A DNA stretch of 64,000 bases from Clostridium sp. (lineage in GTDB: Bacteria; Bacillota; Clostridia; Clostridiales; Clostridiaceae): NCBI RefSeq assembly GCF_022482905.1, contig NZ_JAKVOI010000001.1, forward strand, positions 1,179,958 through 1,243,957, written 5' to 3'. Both the position numbers and the translations under genes were made by a program. The first letter of the stretch is position 1. Each line of letters begins with the position of its first letter. The notes beneath the pieces were generated by a model that was not told the origin of the DNA, searched no databases, and saw only the letters and a program-made list of their open reading frames with translations. This document shows, in pieces, positions 43,001 through 51,085 of this stretch.

Positions 43001-43048
43001 AATAAAAAATAAGAACCTGGGGTAGGGAATGGGTTCTTATTTTTTATT
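43001..43048 (+). terminator. Terminator of infC
   Basis: A 17-bp perfect stem (43001-43017 with 43032-43048) containing AATAAGAACC and GGTTCTTATT, with a T-rich 3' arm. Confidence 0.9.
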
Positions 43049-43091
43049 GCTGCTTATAATTAAAGAAGGCACTTATATTTTGTCAAATAGG

Positions 43092-43120
43092 TTTACAAAG
43101 TAAAAGACATGTATTATAAT
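43092..43120 (+). promoter_or_regulatory. Promoter of the feo operon
   Basis: TTTACA (43092-43097), 17 bases, TATAAT (43115-43120). The predicted start near 43127 falls just before a Fur-like box. Confidence 0.75.
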
Positions 43121-43131
43121 TAACCTATAAA

Positions 43132-43175
43132 TGATATTGAGTATCATTTATCATTATAAATAATACTCAATATCA
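43132..43175. promoter_or_regulatory. Fur-like box within a 44-bp inverted repeat
   Basis: TGATATTGAGTATCA (43132-43146) matches the 7-1-7 Fur consensus TGATAAT-N-ATTATCA at 12 of 14 defined positions. Its first 13 bases recur as an exact inverted copy (43163-43175), with TTATCATTATAA between. The block starts about 5 bases after the predicted feo start. Iron-dependent repression is expected. Confidence 0.65.
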
Positions 43176-43220
43176 TCAGCTTGATGTATCAAATCTGATA
43201 AATAAGTGAGGGAGATGAAT

Positions 43221-43433
43221 ATGATGCCGGTTACAATGGTAAAGGTCGGAGAGACAGGGAGTATAAAAAATATTGTAGGGAATGATAACACAAGACGACA
43301 TCTGGAACATCTTGGATTTGTACTTGGCGAAGACATAACTGTAGTTGCTGGTATAGGCGGCAATCTAATTGTCAAAGTCAAAGATGCAAGAGTTGCTTTG
43401 AGTAAAGCAATGGCCAATAAAATCATGGTATAA
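43221..43433 (+). CDS. feoA: FeoA-like protein 1
   Basis: A 70-residue SH3-like protein (MMPVTMVKVGETGSIKNIVG, then RRHLEHLGFVLGEDITVVAG). FeoA proteins act on the cytoplasmic side of FeoB. GTG at 43206 is in frame but the AGGGAG site (43209-43214) overlaps it, so the ATG at 43221 is chosen. First gene of the Fur-box operon. Confidence 0.9.
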   Translation: MMPVTMVKVGETGSIKNIVGNDNTRRHLEHLGFVLGEDITVVAGIGGNLIVKVKDARVALSKAMANKIMV

Positions 43434-43485
43434 ATTAAATTTTATTTACTAATAAGTAGAAAATGTAGTATTGGGAGGTAGAAAT

Positions 43486-43707
43486 ATGAAAACATTAAAG
43501 GATACTAAATGCGGTGAGACAGTTACTGTTGTTAAAGTACATGGACAAGGAGCCGTGAAGCGAAGATTTATGGATATGGGATTGACAAAGGGTACTGAGG
43601 TTTATATACGTAAGGTAGCACCTCTTGGTGATCCGGTAGAAGTCAAAGTAAGAGGATATGAACTCAGCCTGCGTAAAGAAGAAGCAAATATAATTGAAAT
43701 AAGCTAA
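43486..43707 (+). CDS. feoA: FeoA-like protein 2
   Basis: A 73-residue FeoA-family SH3 protein (CGETVTVVKVHGQGAVKRRF, then MGLTKGTEVYIRKVAPLGDP). It is clearly diverged from the first copy. It starts at ATG 43486 after GGGAGGT. Two FeoA proteins before FeoB is a common clostridial arrangement; they may form a heteromer at the FeoB G-domain. Confidence 0.92.
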   Translation: MKTLKDTKCGETVTVVKVHGQGAVKRRFMDMGLTKGTEVYIRKVAPLGDPVEVKVRGYELSLRKEEANIIEIS

Positions 43708-43756
43708 AAATTTAGTTGTAGTATTGTAATAACAGATGTATATAGGAGGAATGTAA

Positions 43757-45904
43757 ATGTCGATTAAAATTGCTCTTGCTGGTAATCCAAATTGCGGTAA
43801 GACGACGATGTTCAATGGTTTAACAGGAAGTTCTCAGTATGTAGGTAACTGGCCGGGTGTTACCGTAGAGAAGAAAGAAGGAAAATTGAAGGGTCATAAG
43901 GATGTTATTATACAGGATCTGCCCGGCATATATTCACTTTCACCGTATACTTTGGAAGAAGTTGTTTCAAGAAACTATCTGATTAATGAAAAACCGGATG
44001 TAATTGTAAATATTGTAGATGGAAGCAACATAGAAAGAAACTTGTATTTAACTACCCAGCTTATTGAAATTGGTGTTCCGGTAGTAATTGCCCTGAATAT
44101 GATTGATATAGTTCATAGAAGGGGAGATATCATAGATACGAGTAAATTAAGTGAAATCCTTGGCTGTGAAGTTATAGAAACTTCTGCATTGAAAGGCATT
44201 GGATCTATGGAAGTTGCACAGAAGGCCATAGAACTTTCAAAAGCTAAAGAAAGTTCACCTGTAAGAAGTGTTTTTTCAGGACAAGTTGAGAATGCACTTT
44301 CTGAAATTGAGGGTCTTATTAAAGGCAAATTCGACGATATAAATTTACGATGGTTTGCCATAAAGCTATTTGAAAGAGATGAAAAAATACAGGAACAGAT
44401 TTCTCTTTCTAATGATGTTAAATCACGTATTGAAGATATAATATCAAGTTGTGAGAAAAAGTTTGATGATGATGGTGAAAGTATTATTACAAATGAGCGT
44501 TATTCTTATATAAATAAAATAATAAAGCAGGTTTTCAAGAGAAAAAATAGAGTCAGCACATCTTTGTCGGACAAAGTTGACAGAATTGTAACTAATCGTA
44601 TTTTAGGATTGCCTATTTTTGTTGGAATTATGTTTTTAGTTTATTATTTTTCAATTTCCACCGTAGGTGGTATAATGACCGGCTGGGTAAATGACAATTT
44701 GTTTGGAGATTATGTTCCTAATAATGTAGAATGGTTCTTAAATACAATTGGTACTGCTGATTGGCTGAACTCATTTATTCTTGATGGTATTGTTGCTGGA
44801 GTTGGTGCTGTACTTGGATTTGTACCTCAGATGGCAATGTTATTTTTATGCCTTGCCATATTGGAAGACTGTGGGTACATGGCACGTATTGCTTTTATAA
44901 TGGACAGGTTGTTTAGAAGATTTGGACTTTCTGGAAAATCATTTATTCCTATTCTCATTGGTACCGGTTGTGGTGTACCGGGAATCATGGCAACTAGAAC
45001 AATTGAAAATGAAAAAGATCGTAGAATGACTGTTATTGTAACTACTTTTATTCCTTGTAGTGCAAAAATTCCTATTATTGCACTTATTTCAGGTGCACTG
45101 TTCAATGGAGCTGCATGGGTTGCAACATCCGCGTATTTTGTTGGGATTGCAGCAATCATCATTTCAGGTATACTTCTTAAAAAGACAAAACTTTTTTCAG
45201 GAGATCCGGCTCCTTTCATAATGGAACTTCCTCCATACCATGTACCAGGTACAAAAGGTGTACTGATACATATGTGGGAGAGATCCAAAGCTTTCATGAA
45301 AAAAGCAGGAACAGTAATACTTCTTGCTACTGTACTTGTTTGGTTCTTGAGCTCCTTCAACTGGAGAATGCAGGCTGTTGATATGGAACAATCCGTACTT
45401 GCCAGCATAGGTCGTGTACTTGCAGTTATATTTGCTCCACTTGGATGGGGTAACTGGAAAGCTGCAGTTGCTACTATAACTGGCCTGATTGCAAAAGAAA
45501 ATCTTGTAGGAACTTTTGGAATACTCTATGGGTTTTCCGAGGTTGCAGAAGATGGTTCCCAGGTTTGGGGAAGCCTTCAAGCATCACTTGTTCCACTTGC
45601 AGGCTATTCACTTTTAGTTTTTAACTTGTTGTGTGCTCCGTGCTTTGCTGCAATGGGTGCAATCCGTACTGAAATGAACTCAGGTAAATGGACGTCAATT
45701 GCTATTGGATATCAGTGTGTATTTGCATATGTCATTTCAATGATTATATTCCAGATTGGATCGCTTGTTACAGGGAAAGGGTTTGGATTTGGAAGTGCAG
45801 TTGCTATTGCCTTAGTTGTAGCTTTATTGTATCTCTTGTTTAGAAAACCTAGTAAAATTGATAATAAGGTAAATGATCCTATAAATATAAAAGAGGTGGT
45901 ATAA
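43757..45904 (+). CDS. feoB: Ferrous iron transporter FeoB
   Basis: A 715-residue GTP-driven Fe(II) importer. The N-terminal G domain shows G1 GNPNCGKTT, G3 DLPGIYSL and G4 NMID. A helical spacer follows (about 180-270), then two Gate domains and about eight membrane helices (IPILIGTGCGVPGIMATRTI, then TFIPCSAKIPIIALISG, then LIAKENLVGTFG). Cys residues in GCGVPG and PCSAKIP may line the iron path. TATAGGAGGA precedes the ATG. The next gene starts 2 bases after the stop. Confidence 0.96.
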   Translation: MSIKIALAGNPNCGKTTMFNGLTGSSQYVGNWPGVTVEKKEGKLKGHKDVIIQDLPGIYSLSPYTLEEVVSRNYLINEKPDVIVNIVDGSNIERNLYLTTQLIEIGVPVVIALNMIDIVHRRGDIIDTSKLSEILGCEVIETSALKGIGSMEVAQKAIELSKAKESSPVRSVFSGQVENALSEIEGLIKGKFDDINLRWFAIKLFERDEKIQEQISLSNDVKSRIEDIISSCEKKFDDDGESIITNERYSYINKIIKQVFKRKNRVSTSLSDKVDRIVTNRILGLPIFVGIMFLVYYFSISTVGGIMTGWVNDNLFGDYVPNNVEWFLNTIGTADWLNSFILDGIVAGVGAVLGFVPQMAMLFLCLAILEDCGYMARIAFIMDRLFRRFGLSGKSFIPILIGTGCGVPGIMATRTIENEKDRRMTVIVTTFIPCSAKIPIIALISGALFNGAAWVATSAYFVGIAAIIISGILLKKTKLFSGDPAPFIMELPPYHVPGTKGVLIHMWERSKAFMKKAGTVILLATVLVWFLSSFNWRMQAVDMEQSVLASIGRVLAVIFAPLGWGNWKAAVATITGLIAKENLVGTFGILYGFSEVAEDGSQVWGSLQASLVPLAGYSLLVFNLLCAPCFAAMGAIRTEMNSGKWTSIAIGYQCVFAYVISMIIFQIGSLVTGKGFGFGSAVAIALVVALLYLLFRKPSKIDNKVNDPINIKEVV

Positions 45905-45905
45905 T

Positions 45906-46049
45906 ATGTCGACAATCATAGTTGGAGTTATTATATTTGGCATTATAGGGTTCTCAGGATATAGGACTTACAAGTCCCATAAAAATGGAGGAGGTTGCAG
46001 CTGCGGTTGTTCCAGCTGCGGCAAGTCTGACAGTTATTGCAAACATTAG
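45906..46049 (+). CDS. FeoB-associated Cys-rich membrane protein
   Basis: A 47-residue protein. Residues 3-19 form one membrane helix (TIIVGVIIFGIIGFSGY), then a basic stretch RTYKSHKNGGG, and a cysteine cluster CSCGCSSCGKSDSYC with five Cys. GAGGTGGT, at the end of feoB, is its ribosome binding site, and the ATG is one base past the feoB stop codon. Position and composition match the small Cys-rich partners often found after feoB (FeoC-like role), probably handling Fe(II) at the inner face. It is followed by the operon terminator. Confidence 0.88.
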   Translation: MSTIIVGVIIFGIIGFSGYRTYKSHKNGGGCSCGCSSCGKSDSYCKH

Positions 46050-46068
46050 GCTGAATTATATATTACAA

Positions 46069-46104
46069 AAAATGTGGGTGCTGAAGAGAGCACCCACATT
46101 TTTT
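46069..46104 (+). terminator. Terminator of the feo operon
   Basis: AAAATGTGGGTGCT (46069-46082) pairs with AGCACCCACATTTT (46089-46102), then T. It is also usable by the gene ending at 46118. Confidence 0.9.
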
Positions 46105-46117
46105 GCAGTAACCGAAG

Positions 46118-46456
46118 TTATATCGTAATTCTTAAATTTCCACCAGTTTCCTCTATTACTTTTTTCAGTTTATCCAATTCATCATAGGAATTGGAAGAAT
46201 CAATATTTACAACTACTTTATAATTGGAATTCAATACATCATGGAAACTTCCCATTCCGCTTCCAAGTTTGCTGGATCTATTGTCCGAAAATACACCTGA
46301 ATTGATTATAGCATCCGAAAAATTGTATTCATGGTTGTCAAAATCTATATAGCTGTCATTTAGGTCTACGGCAGAATTGCTGAAACCTTCGTTTCTGAAT
46401 TTTTCTGCAGCATCCCGGGCATTTTTTATTCCATTATAATATATTTCCACTCTCAT
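46118..46456 (-). CDS. Hypothetical protein, possible stress-protein-like fold
   Basis: A 112-residue soluble protein, not firmly assigned. It opens with a beta-alpha unit (MRVEIYYNGIKNARDAAEKF RNEGF, helix after strand) and closes with a similar one (YKVVVNIDSSNSYDELDKLK), so a ferredoxin-like fold as in YflT/general-stress-type domains is possible. The middle is polar and glycine-rich (KLGSGMGSFHDV). An upstream GTG in frame overlaps the AGAGGTG site, so ATG 46456 is chosen. Confidence 0.65.
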   Translation of the reverse strand: MRVEIYYNGIKNARDAAEKFRNEGFSNSAVDLNDSYIDFDNHEYNFSDAIINSGVFSDNRSSKLGSGMGSFHDVLNSNYKVVVNIDSSNSYDELDKLKKVIEETGGNLRITI

Positions 46457-46576
46457 AAAAGACACCTCTTTTAAGATTCTATTTATTAATCAGTATTTTC
46501 TTTTTAACAAAAAAATATTCCTTATATTAAGTAGCTTTATATTTTAATATACATATTTATATATTGAGGTGGTGTT

Positions 46577-47506
46577 ATGAAAGTAGATGTTGTATTTGAT
46601 GGTGGAGGAGTTAAAGCTATAGGACTTATTGGAGCAATCTGCTGTTTTGAAAATTACGGATATGAAATAAACAGAGCTGCAGGTACATCTGCAGGGGCCA
46701 TTATAGCAGCACTTTTATCTGTAGGATATACAGGCAAGGAACTTAAATCTATAATGCTTGACATGAATTATGATGATTTTTTTAATAAAAATAGAATATA
46801 CAGAAAAATGAATGGTATTAATATATTGAAAAAATCTTTAAATCTGTTTAAAGATAAAGGGCTTTATTCATCGGATAATATAGAAAAATATATAAAAAAT
46901 CTTATTTTGAGTAAAAGCAATAATACATTTTACGATGTATATGAAAAAGGTGAATCCAAACTCAAAATAATAGCATCTGATGTAACCGAAAAGAAAATTA
47001 TGATACTTCCAGATGATCTTGCTAAATACGGAGTAGAACCAAGAAACTTTGAAATATCCCAAGCTGTTAAAATGAGTATTAGTATACCTCTTTATTTTAA
47101 GCCCGTAAAATTTTACCATAAGGAGGGATGCAGTTATGTAGTAGATGGTGGAATACTCAGTAATTTTCCAATATGGATATTTGATAATGAAAGCACACCT
47201 GTAAGGCCTACTATCGGATTCAAGTTGGTAGATACAAATAAGGACTACAGTGCAAACAGAAAGATGGATTTTATATCATATTTGTTTGATATAATGGGAA
47301 CCATGCTGGATAAGAATGAGGAGATATATGTAAAAGACAAAGATGCAGTGAGAACTGTATTTATTCCTACATTAGGAGTTAAGACTACTGAATTCAGAAT
47401 ATCTACTGATATGAAAATTAAGCTTTTCAATTCAGGTTATGTAAGTGCAGAGAAATTTCTAAAATTTTGGAATTTCCATAAATATATTAGGGATTATTGT
47501 ATGTAA
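46577..47506 (+). CDS. Patatin-like phospholipase
   Basis: A 309-residue hydrolase of the patatin/RssA type. It has the oxyanion loop DGGGVKAIGLIG, nucleophile Ser38 in GTSAG and catalytic Asp in VVDGGILSNFP (about residue 190), so the Ser-Asp dyad is complete. There is no signal peptide, so action on membrane lipids from the inside is likely. GAGGTGGTG precedes the ATG. It lies alone between the feo block and cysS. Confidence 0.92.
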   Translation: MKVDVVFDGGGVKAIGLIGAICCFENYGYEINRAAGTSAGAIIAALLSVGYTGKELKSIMLDMNYDDFFNKNRIYRKMNGINILKKSLNLFKDKGLYSSDNIEKYIKNLILSKSNNTFYDVYEKGESKLKIIASDVTEKKIMILPDDLAKYGVEPRNFEISQAVKMSISIPLYFKPVKFYHKEGCSYVVDGGILSNFPIWIFDNESTPVRPTIGFKLVDTNKDYSANRKMDFISYLFDIMGTMLDKNEEIYVKDKDAVRTVFIPTLGVKTTEFRISTDMKIKLFNSGYVSAEKFLKFWNFHKYIRDYCM

Positions 47507-47599
47507 ATCAGTTAAAAATTGTTGAATTATTTTGCTATTATGATAATATCTATATAAATGATTATATTTTGGTGCTATTTAAAATTAAGGGGAGATACC

Positions 47600-49024
47600 A
47601 TGGATTTTTACATTTATAATACGATGACGAGAAAAAAAGAGAAATTTATTCCTGTAGAAGAGGGAAAAGTGAGATTATATACTTGTGGACCCACAGTCTA
47701 TAATTATGCACATATAGGTAATTTAAGAACTTATATATTTGAAGATATATTGAAAAAATCCCTGAATTATTTTGGATTTAAAGTTAAACATGTAATGAAT
47801 ATAACAGATGTAGGACATCTGGAATCAGATATGGATACCGGCGAAGATAAAATGCAGCTTGGAGCAAAACGTGAAAACAAGACAGTATGGGAAATTGCGC
47901 GTTTTTATGAAAATGCTTTCTTTGAAGACTGTAAAAAGCTTAATATAAAAAAGCCTGATGTAATTTGTCGGGCAACTGATCATATTGGCGATATGATTAA
48001 TATGATCAAAATACTTGAGAAAAAGGGCTATACTTATTTGTCAAATGGAAATGTATATTATTCAATTGATAAATTCAAGGATTACAACAAGCTTGCAAAT
48101 TTAAGCACGGAGGAATTGGAGGCTGGCAGAAGGGTAGAAGTAGATGAAAATAAAAAAAATCCTCTGGATTTTGTATTATGGTTTACGAATTCAAAGTTTA
48201 AAAATCAGATAATGCAGTGGGATTCACCATGGGGGAGAGGATTTCCTGGATGGCATATGGAATGTTCTACCATGTCAATGAAATACCTTGGAGATAGAAT
48301 AGACATTCATTGTGGAGGAGTTGACCACATTCCGGTCCACCACACAAATGAGATAGCACAATCAGAAGGAGTACTCGGGCATAAATGGGTGAATTACTGG
48401 ATGCATGGAGAATTTCTTGTATTGAACAGTGGAAAAATGTCTAAATCAAAGGGGGATTTTTTAACGGTTTCAAGTATAGAAAGAAAAGGATTTTCTGGTA
48501 TGGATTATAGATATCTTTGCCTGCAGTCCAGATATAGGAAGCAGCTTCTATTCAGTTTTGACGCTTTAAAAGATGCACATAATGCCTATAAAAAGTTAAA
48601 AGATAGAGTTTCATATATAATAACCTTGTCATATAATGATACCTCTAAAATACGTGAAAATGTAATTTTAAATTATAAAGAAAAGTTTTCCAGGCAGATT
48701 GGAGACGATCTAAATATACCAAATGCCATTACAGTACTTTATGATGTAATAAAATCAGATGGGCTTTCAAATAATGAAAAGAAAATTTTGATTGACAGTT
48801 TTGACAGTGTTCTTTCTTTGGAGCTTTTAAATTCTGATGAAATGTCCTGTAAAAAAAATATAGACACTGTGGATAAAAACAAGGTGGAAGCACTTATTAT
48901 GGAAAGAGATGAGGCACGGTCAAGCAAAAATTGGAACAGAGCTGATGAAATAAGGGATATGCTTAATTCATTAGGTGTCGAAATAATTGACTCAAAACAG
49001 GGCAGCAAGTGGAAAATCAAATAA
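47600..49024 (+). CDS. cysS: Cysteinyl-tRNA synthetase, divergent subgroup
   Basis: A 474-residue class I synthetase. HIGH-type motif is CGPTVYNYAHIGNLRTY and KMSKS is GKMSKSKGDFL. Zinc ligands are the Cys of CGPTVY, the Cys of MECSTMSMKY, and His/Glu of VDHIPVHHTNE. Where most bacterial enzymes have NITDIDDK, this one has NITDVGHLESDMDTGEDKMQ with an insertion, marking a different subgroup. A second standard cysS elsewhere is possible. The frame is open from 47558 but AAGGGGAGA before ATG 47600 fixes the start. No T-box precedes it. Confidence 0.92.
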   Translation: MDFYIYNTMTRKKEKFIPVEEGKVRLYTCGPTVYNYAHIGNLRTYIFEDILKKSLNYFGFKVKHVMNITDVGHLESDMDTGEDKMQLGAKRENKTVWEIARFYENAFFEDCKKLNIKKPDVICRATDHIGDMINMIKILEKKGYTYLSNGNVYYSIDKFKDYNKLANLSTEELEAGRRVEVDENKKNPLDFVLWFTNSKFKNQIMQWDSPWGRGFPGWHMECSTMSMKYLGDRIDIHCGGVDHIPVHHTNEIAQSEGVLGHKWVNYWMHGEFLVLNSGKMSKSKGDFLTVSSIERKGFSGMDYRYLCLQSRYRKQLLFSFDALKDAHNAYKKLKDRVSYIITLSYNDTSKIRENVILNYKEKFSRQIGDDLNIPNAITVLYDVIKSDGLSNNEKKILIDSFDSVLSLELLNSDEMSCKKNIDTVDKNKVEALIMERDEARSSKNWNRADEIRDMLNSLGVEIIDSKQGSKWKIK

Positions 49025-49034
49025 GTATTAAAAT

Positions 49035-49083
49035 AAGGAATGAATAGACTGATAATATCAGGTATCTTTTATTCCTTGTTTTT
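49035..49083 (+). terminator. Probable terminator of cysS
   Basis: AAGGAAT (49035-49041) pairs with ATTCCTT (49071-49077), then GTTTTTAT. An inner CTGATA-TATCAG hairpin extends it. Confidence 0.6.
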
Positions 49084-49163
49084 ATATTGAATTTAAGAAT
49101 ACTCTTGAATACTTAATAATAAGATTTTATATAGAAATAAAATTATGTGAATTCGAGGTATAT

Positions 49164-50033
49164 ATGAAGTGGACTGTAAAGCAAAATTTTGTATATTGTA
49201 TACTTTTTATATATATTTTTGTGCTGATATTTTTCGGAATTATATACTGGAATATGGCAAATCATTCAAGAGGAGAATTTTTTATATTTCAAAATGATAT
49301 AAATTTGGATACAAAGGTGTCTATGTTTAAAAAAAAGATGAATATAAAATTTTATAGCAGAGAACTCAATGATAGTATAAAAAAACTGATTATATCCAAA
49401 GAATACAAAAGACCTATAGTAAAATTGAATGTTTTAAATGATTCTACATACAACAAATCCACTTTTGTATTTGACAGGGTACTTGGTGAAAACTGGTCAA
49501 ATTATTACTATTTACTATTGATAAATAGTGGAGTCACACATATGAACATAGTAGATATTGGTGAAAACAAGCTAAATGGAGGATTTCACACCTATAAATT
49601 AAAAGTAGATTTCTATAGATCCAATGCTGGAAATTACGATAAAATACCTGGCTATACAAAAAATTCTCTAAATAAATTAAAAAAAATACAGACAATATAT
49701 ATATGGGTTGATAATTATGACATAATAAAAAAAGAGTATTTTGATGATAAAAATTATTTCTATCCGATAAATTTCTATTTTCAAGAAATTATAAAAAATT
49801 CAATTTGTTTTCCAGATGAAAGTCCACTTATATTGAGGGAAGTATCAATTGGAAATTTCAAATATCCAATATGGAATTTTATTTATTTCAGTGCAGTTAC
49901 CATAACAACTCTTGGATATGGAGATATACTCCCTAATTCAACTGCAGTTCGTATAATTGTTATGATAGAAACTATAATTGGAGTAATTATAACAAGTATA
50001 TTTGCTTCCGTAGTGCTTGTGGACAGACAATAG
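49164..50033 (+). CDS. K+-channel-like protein with large extracytoplasmic insert
   Basis: A 289-residue protein with one N-terminal membrane helix (about 8-28, VYCILFIYIFVLIFFGIIYW), then roughly 210 polar residues. The pore unit follows: FIYFSAVTITTLGYGDILP, a K+ selectivity filter TTLGYGD, and a final helix (IIVMIETIIGVIITSIFASV). Ordinary two-helix channels have only about 20-40 residues between the first helix and pore, so the insert is unusual. It is rich in Lys, Asn and Tyr and has no recognised domain. There is no C-terminal RCK domain. Ribosome binding site is GAGGT. Gating by something outside the cell is a speculation. Confidence 0.82.
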   Translation: MKWTVKQNFVYCILFIYIFVLIFFGIIYWNMANHSRGEFFIFQNDINLDTKVSMFKKKMNIKFYSRELNDSIKKLIISKEYKRPIVKLNVLNDSTYNKSTFVFDRVLGENWSNYYYLLLINSGVTHMNIVDIGENKLNGGFHTYKLKVDFYRSNAGNYDKIPGYTKNSLNKLKKIQTIYIWVDNYDIIKKEYFDDKNYFYPINFYFQEIIKNSICFPDESPLILREVSIGNFKYPIWNFIYFSAVTITTLGYGDILPNSTAVRIIVMIETIIGVIITSIFASVVLVDRQ

Positions 50034-50044
50034 GAAAAACAGCA

Positions 50045-50818
50045 CTAAAAAACTGTCTTTGTTTTTTTATCAATTATTGATTTTATTACTTCGCCGCCTA
50101 GTATCATTCCAGCTACAGGTGGTACAAAAGATATACTTGCAGGAATCTGGCGCTTTGCAAGACATTTTTTGGAACCGCCAACACATACACAACCTTCTTT
50201 ACAGGTTACGACTTCATCTATTTTAGGCTTTAATGGAATTTCTTCAGAATACAGTACCTTTAGATTTTTTATATTTCTTTTTCTAAGTTCATGCCTCATT
50301 ACTTTGGCTAAAGGACATATTCTAGTGTCATATATGTCAGTTATTTTAAATTTTGTAGGGTCCAATTTATTACCTGTGCCCATGCAACTTATTATATCTA
50401 TTTTATTCTTTTTACACCACAATATAAGTGATATTTTAGAAGATACCGTATCAACTGCATCAACTACATAATCTGTATCTTCAGGTATTATGTCATCGAT
50501 ATTTCCTTTCTTTACAAAAGTCTGATATGCTTTTATGTCACAGTCTGGATTTATATCTAAAACCCTGTCCTTTAGAACCTGGACCTTGGGTTTCCCTATA
50601 GTTTTAAAATTGGCCTGTATCTGCCTGTTTATATTAGTTAAGCAAATTGTATCATCATCAACAATTACAATATTTCCAATTCCAGACCTTGCAATAGCTT
50701 CAAGACAATAACTGCCTACTCCACCAAGTCCAAATATGACAACAGTGCTTTTACGTAAAATTTGTATAGCTTCTTTTCCAAGCAGCAGTTCAGTTCTTGA
50801 GAGAAAATGTTGTTTCAT
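50045..50818 (-). CDS. tcdA: tRNA threonylcarbamoyladenosine dehydratase (TcdA/CsdL)
   Basis: A 257-residue E1-like enzyme that cyclises t6A37 in tRNA to ct6A using ATP. It starts FLSRTELLLGKEAIQILRKS, with nucleotide loop FGLGGVGSYCLEAIARSG, VDDDTICLTNINRQI, DAVDTVSSK and CMGTGNKLDPTKF. This arrangement distinguishes TcdA from MoeB/ThiF. The C-terminus has CKEGCVCVGG, an extra Cys cluster. It converges on the channel gene with 11 bases between. Confidence 0.92.
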   Translation of the reverse strand: MKQHFLSRTELLLGKEAIQILRKSTVVIFGLGGVGSYCLEAIARSGIGNIVIVDDDTICLTNINRQIQANFKTIGKPKVQVLKDRVLDINPDCDIKAYQTFVKKGNIDDIIPEDTDYVVDAVDTVSSKISLILWCKKNKIDIISCMGTGNKLDPTKFKITDIYDTRICPLAKVMRHELRKRNIKNLKVLYSEEIPLKPKIDEVVTCKEGCVCVGGSKKCLAKRQIPASISFVPPVAGMILGGEVIKSIIDKKTKTVF

Positions 50819-51085
50819 TTACTATGTTTCAGCTCCTTTTACAAATATAAATATTATTAAATACTATATTATAATACCACAAAATCAATATTTTTTATAC
50901 TGACTTATAATATCATGAATAAATGGTTAAATTAATATTAATATTAAACTAAATAAATTAATAAATGTAAAATAATTTTATGTAAAGCTAAAATAAATTA
51001 ATATAGAGTGATATAATAAATTGAGTGGTATTGATGTAAATTATCCGGTTGAAAATTAGATAGAAAAACATAAGGGGAATGATTT

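Noticed and set aside
47507-47599. T-box before cysS
   Set aside because: The gap is under 100 bases and has no GGGTGGTACCGCG-type sequence.
50034-50065. Terminator between the channel gene and tcdA
   Set aside because: Only a 4-5 bp stem (ACAG/CTGT) with a displaced T run could be drawn, too weak to list.
50819-51085. Hidden gene or RNA in the 267-base gap before the glycosyltransferase
   Set aside because: Only A/T-rich DNA and one possible -10 hexamer; no frame with a ribosome binding site and no stable hairpin.
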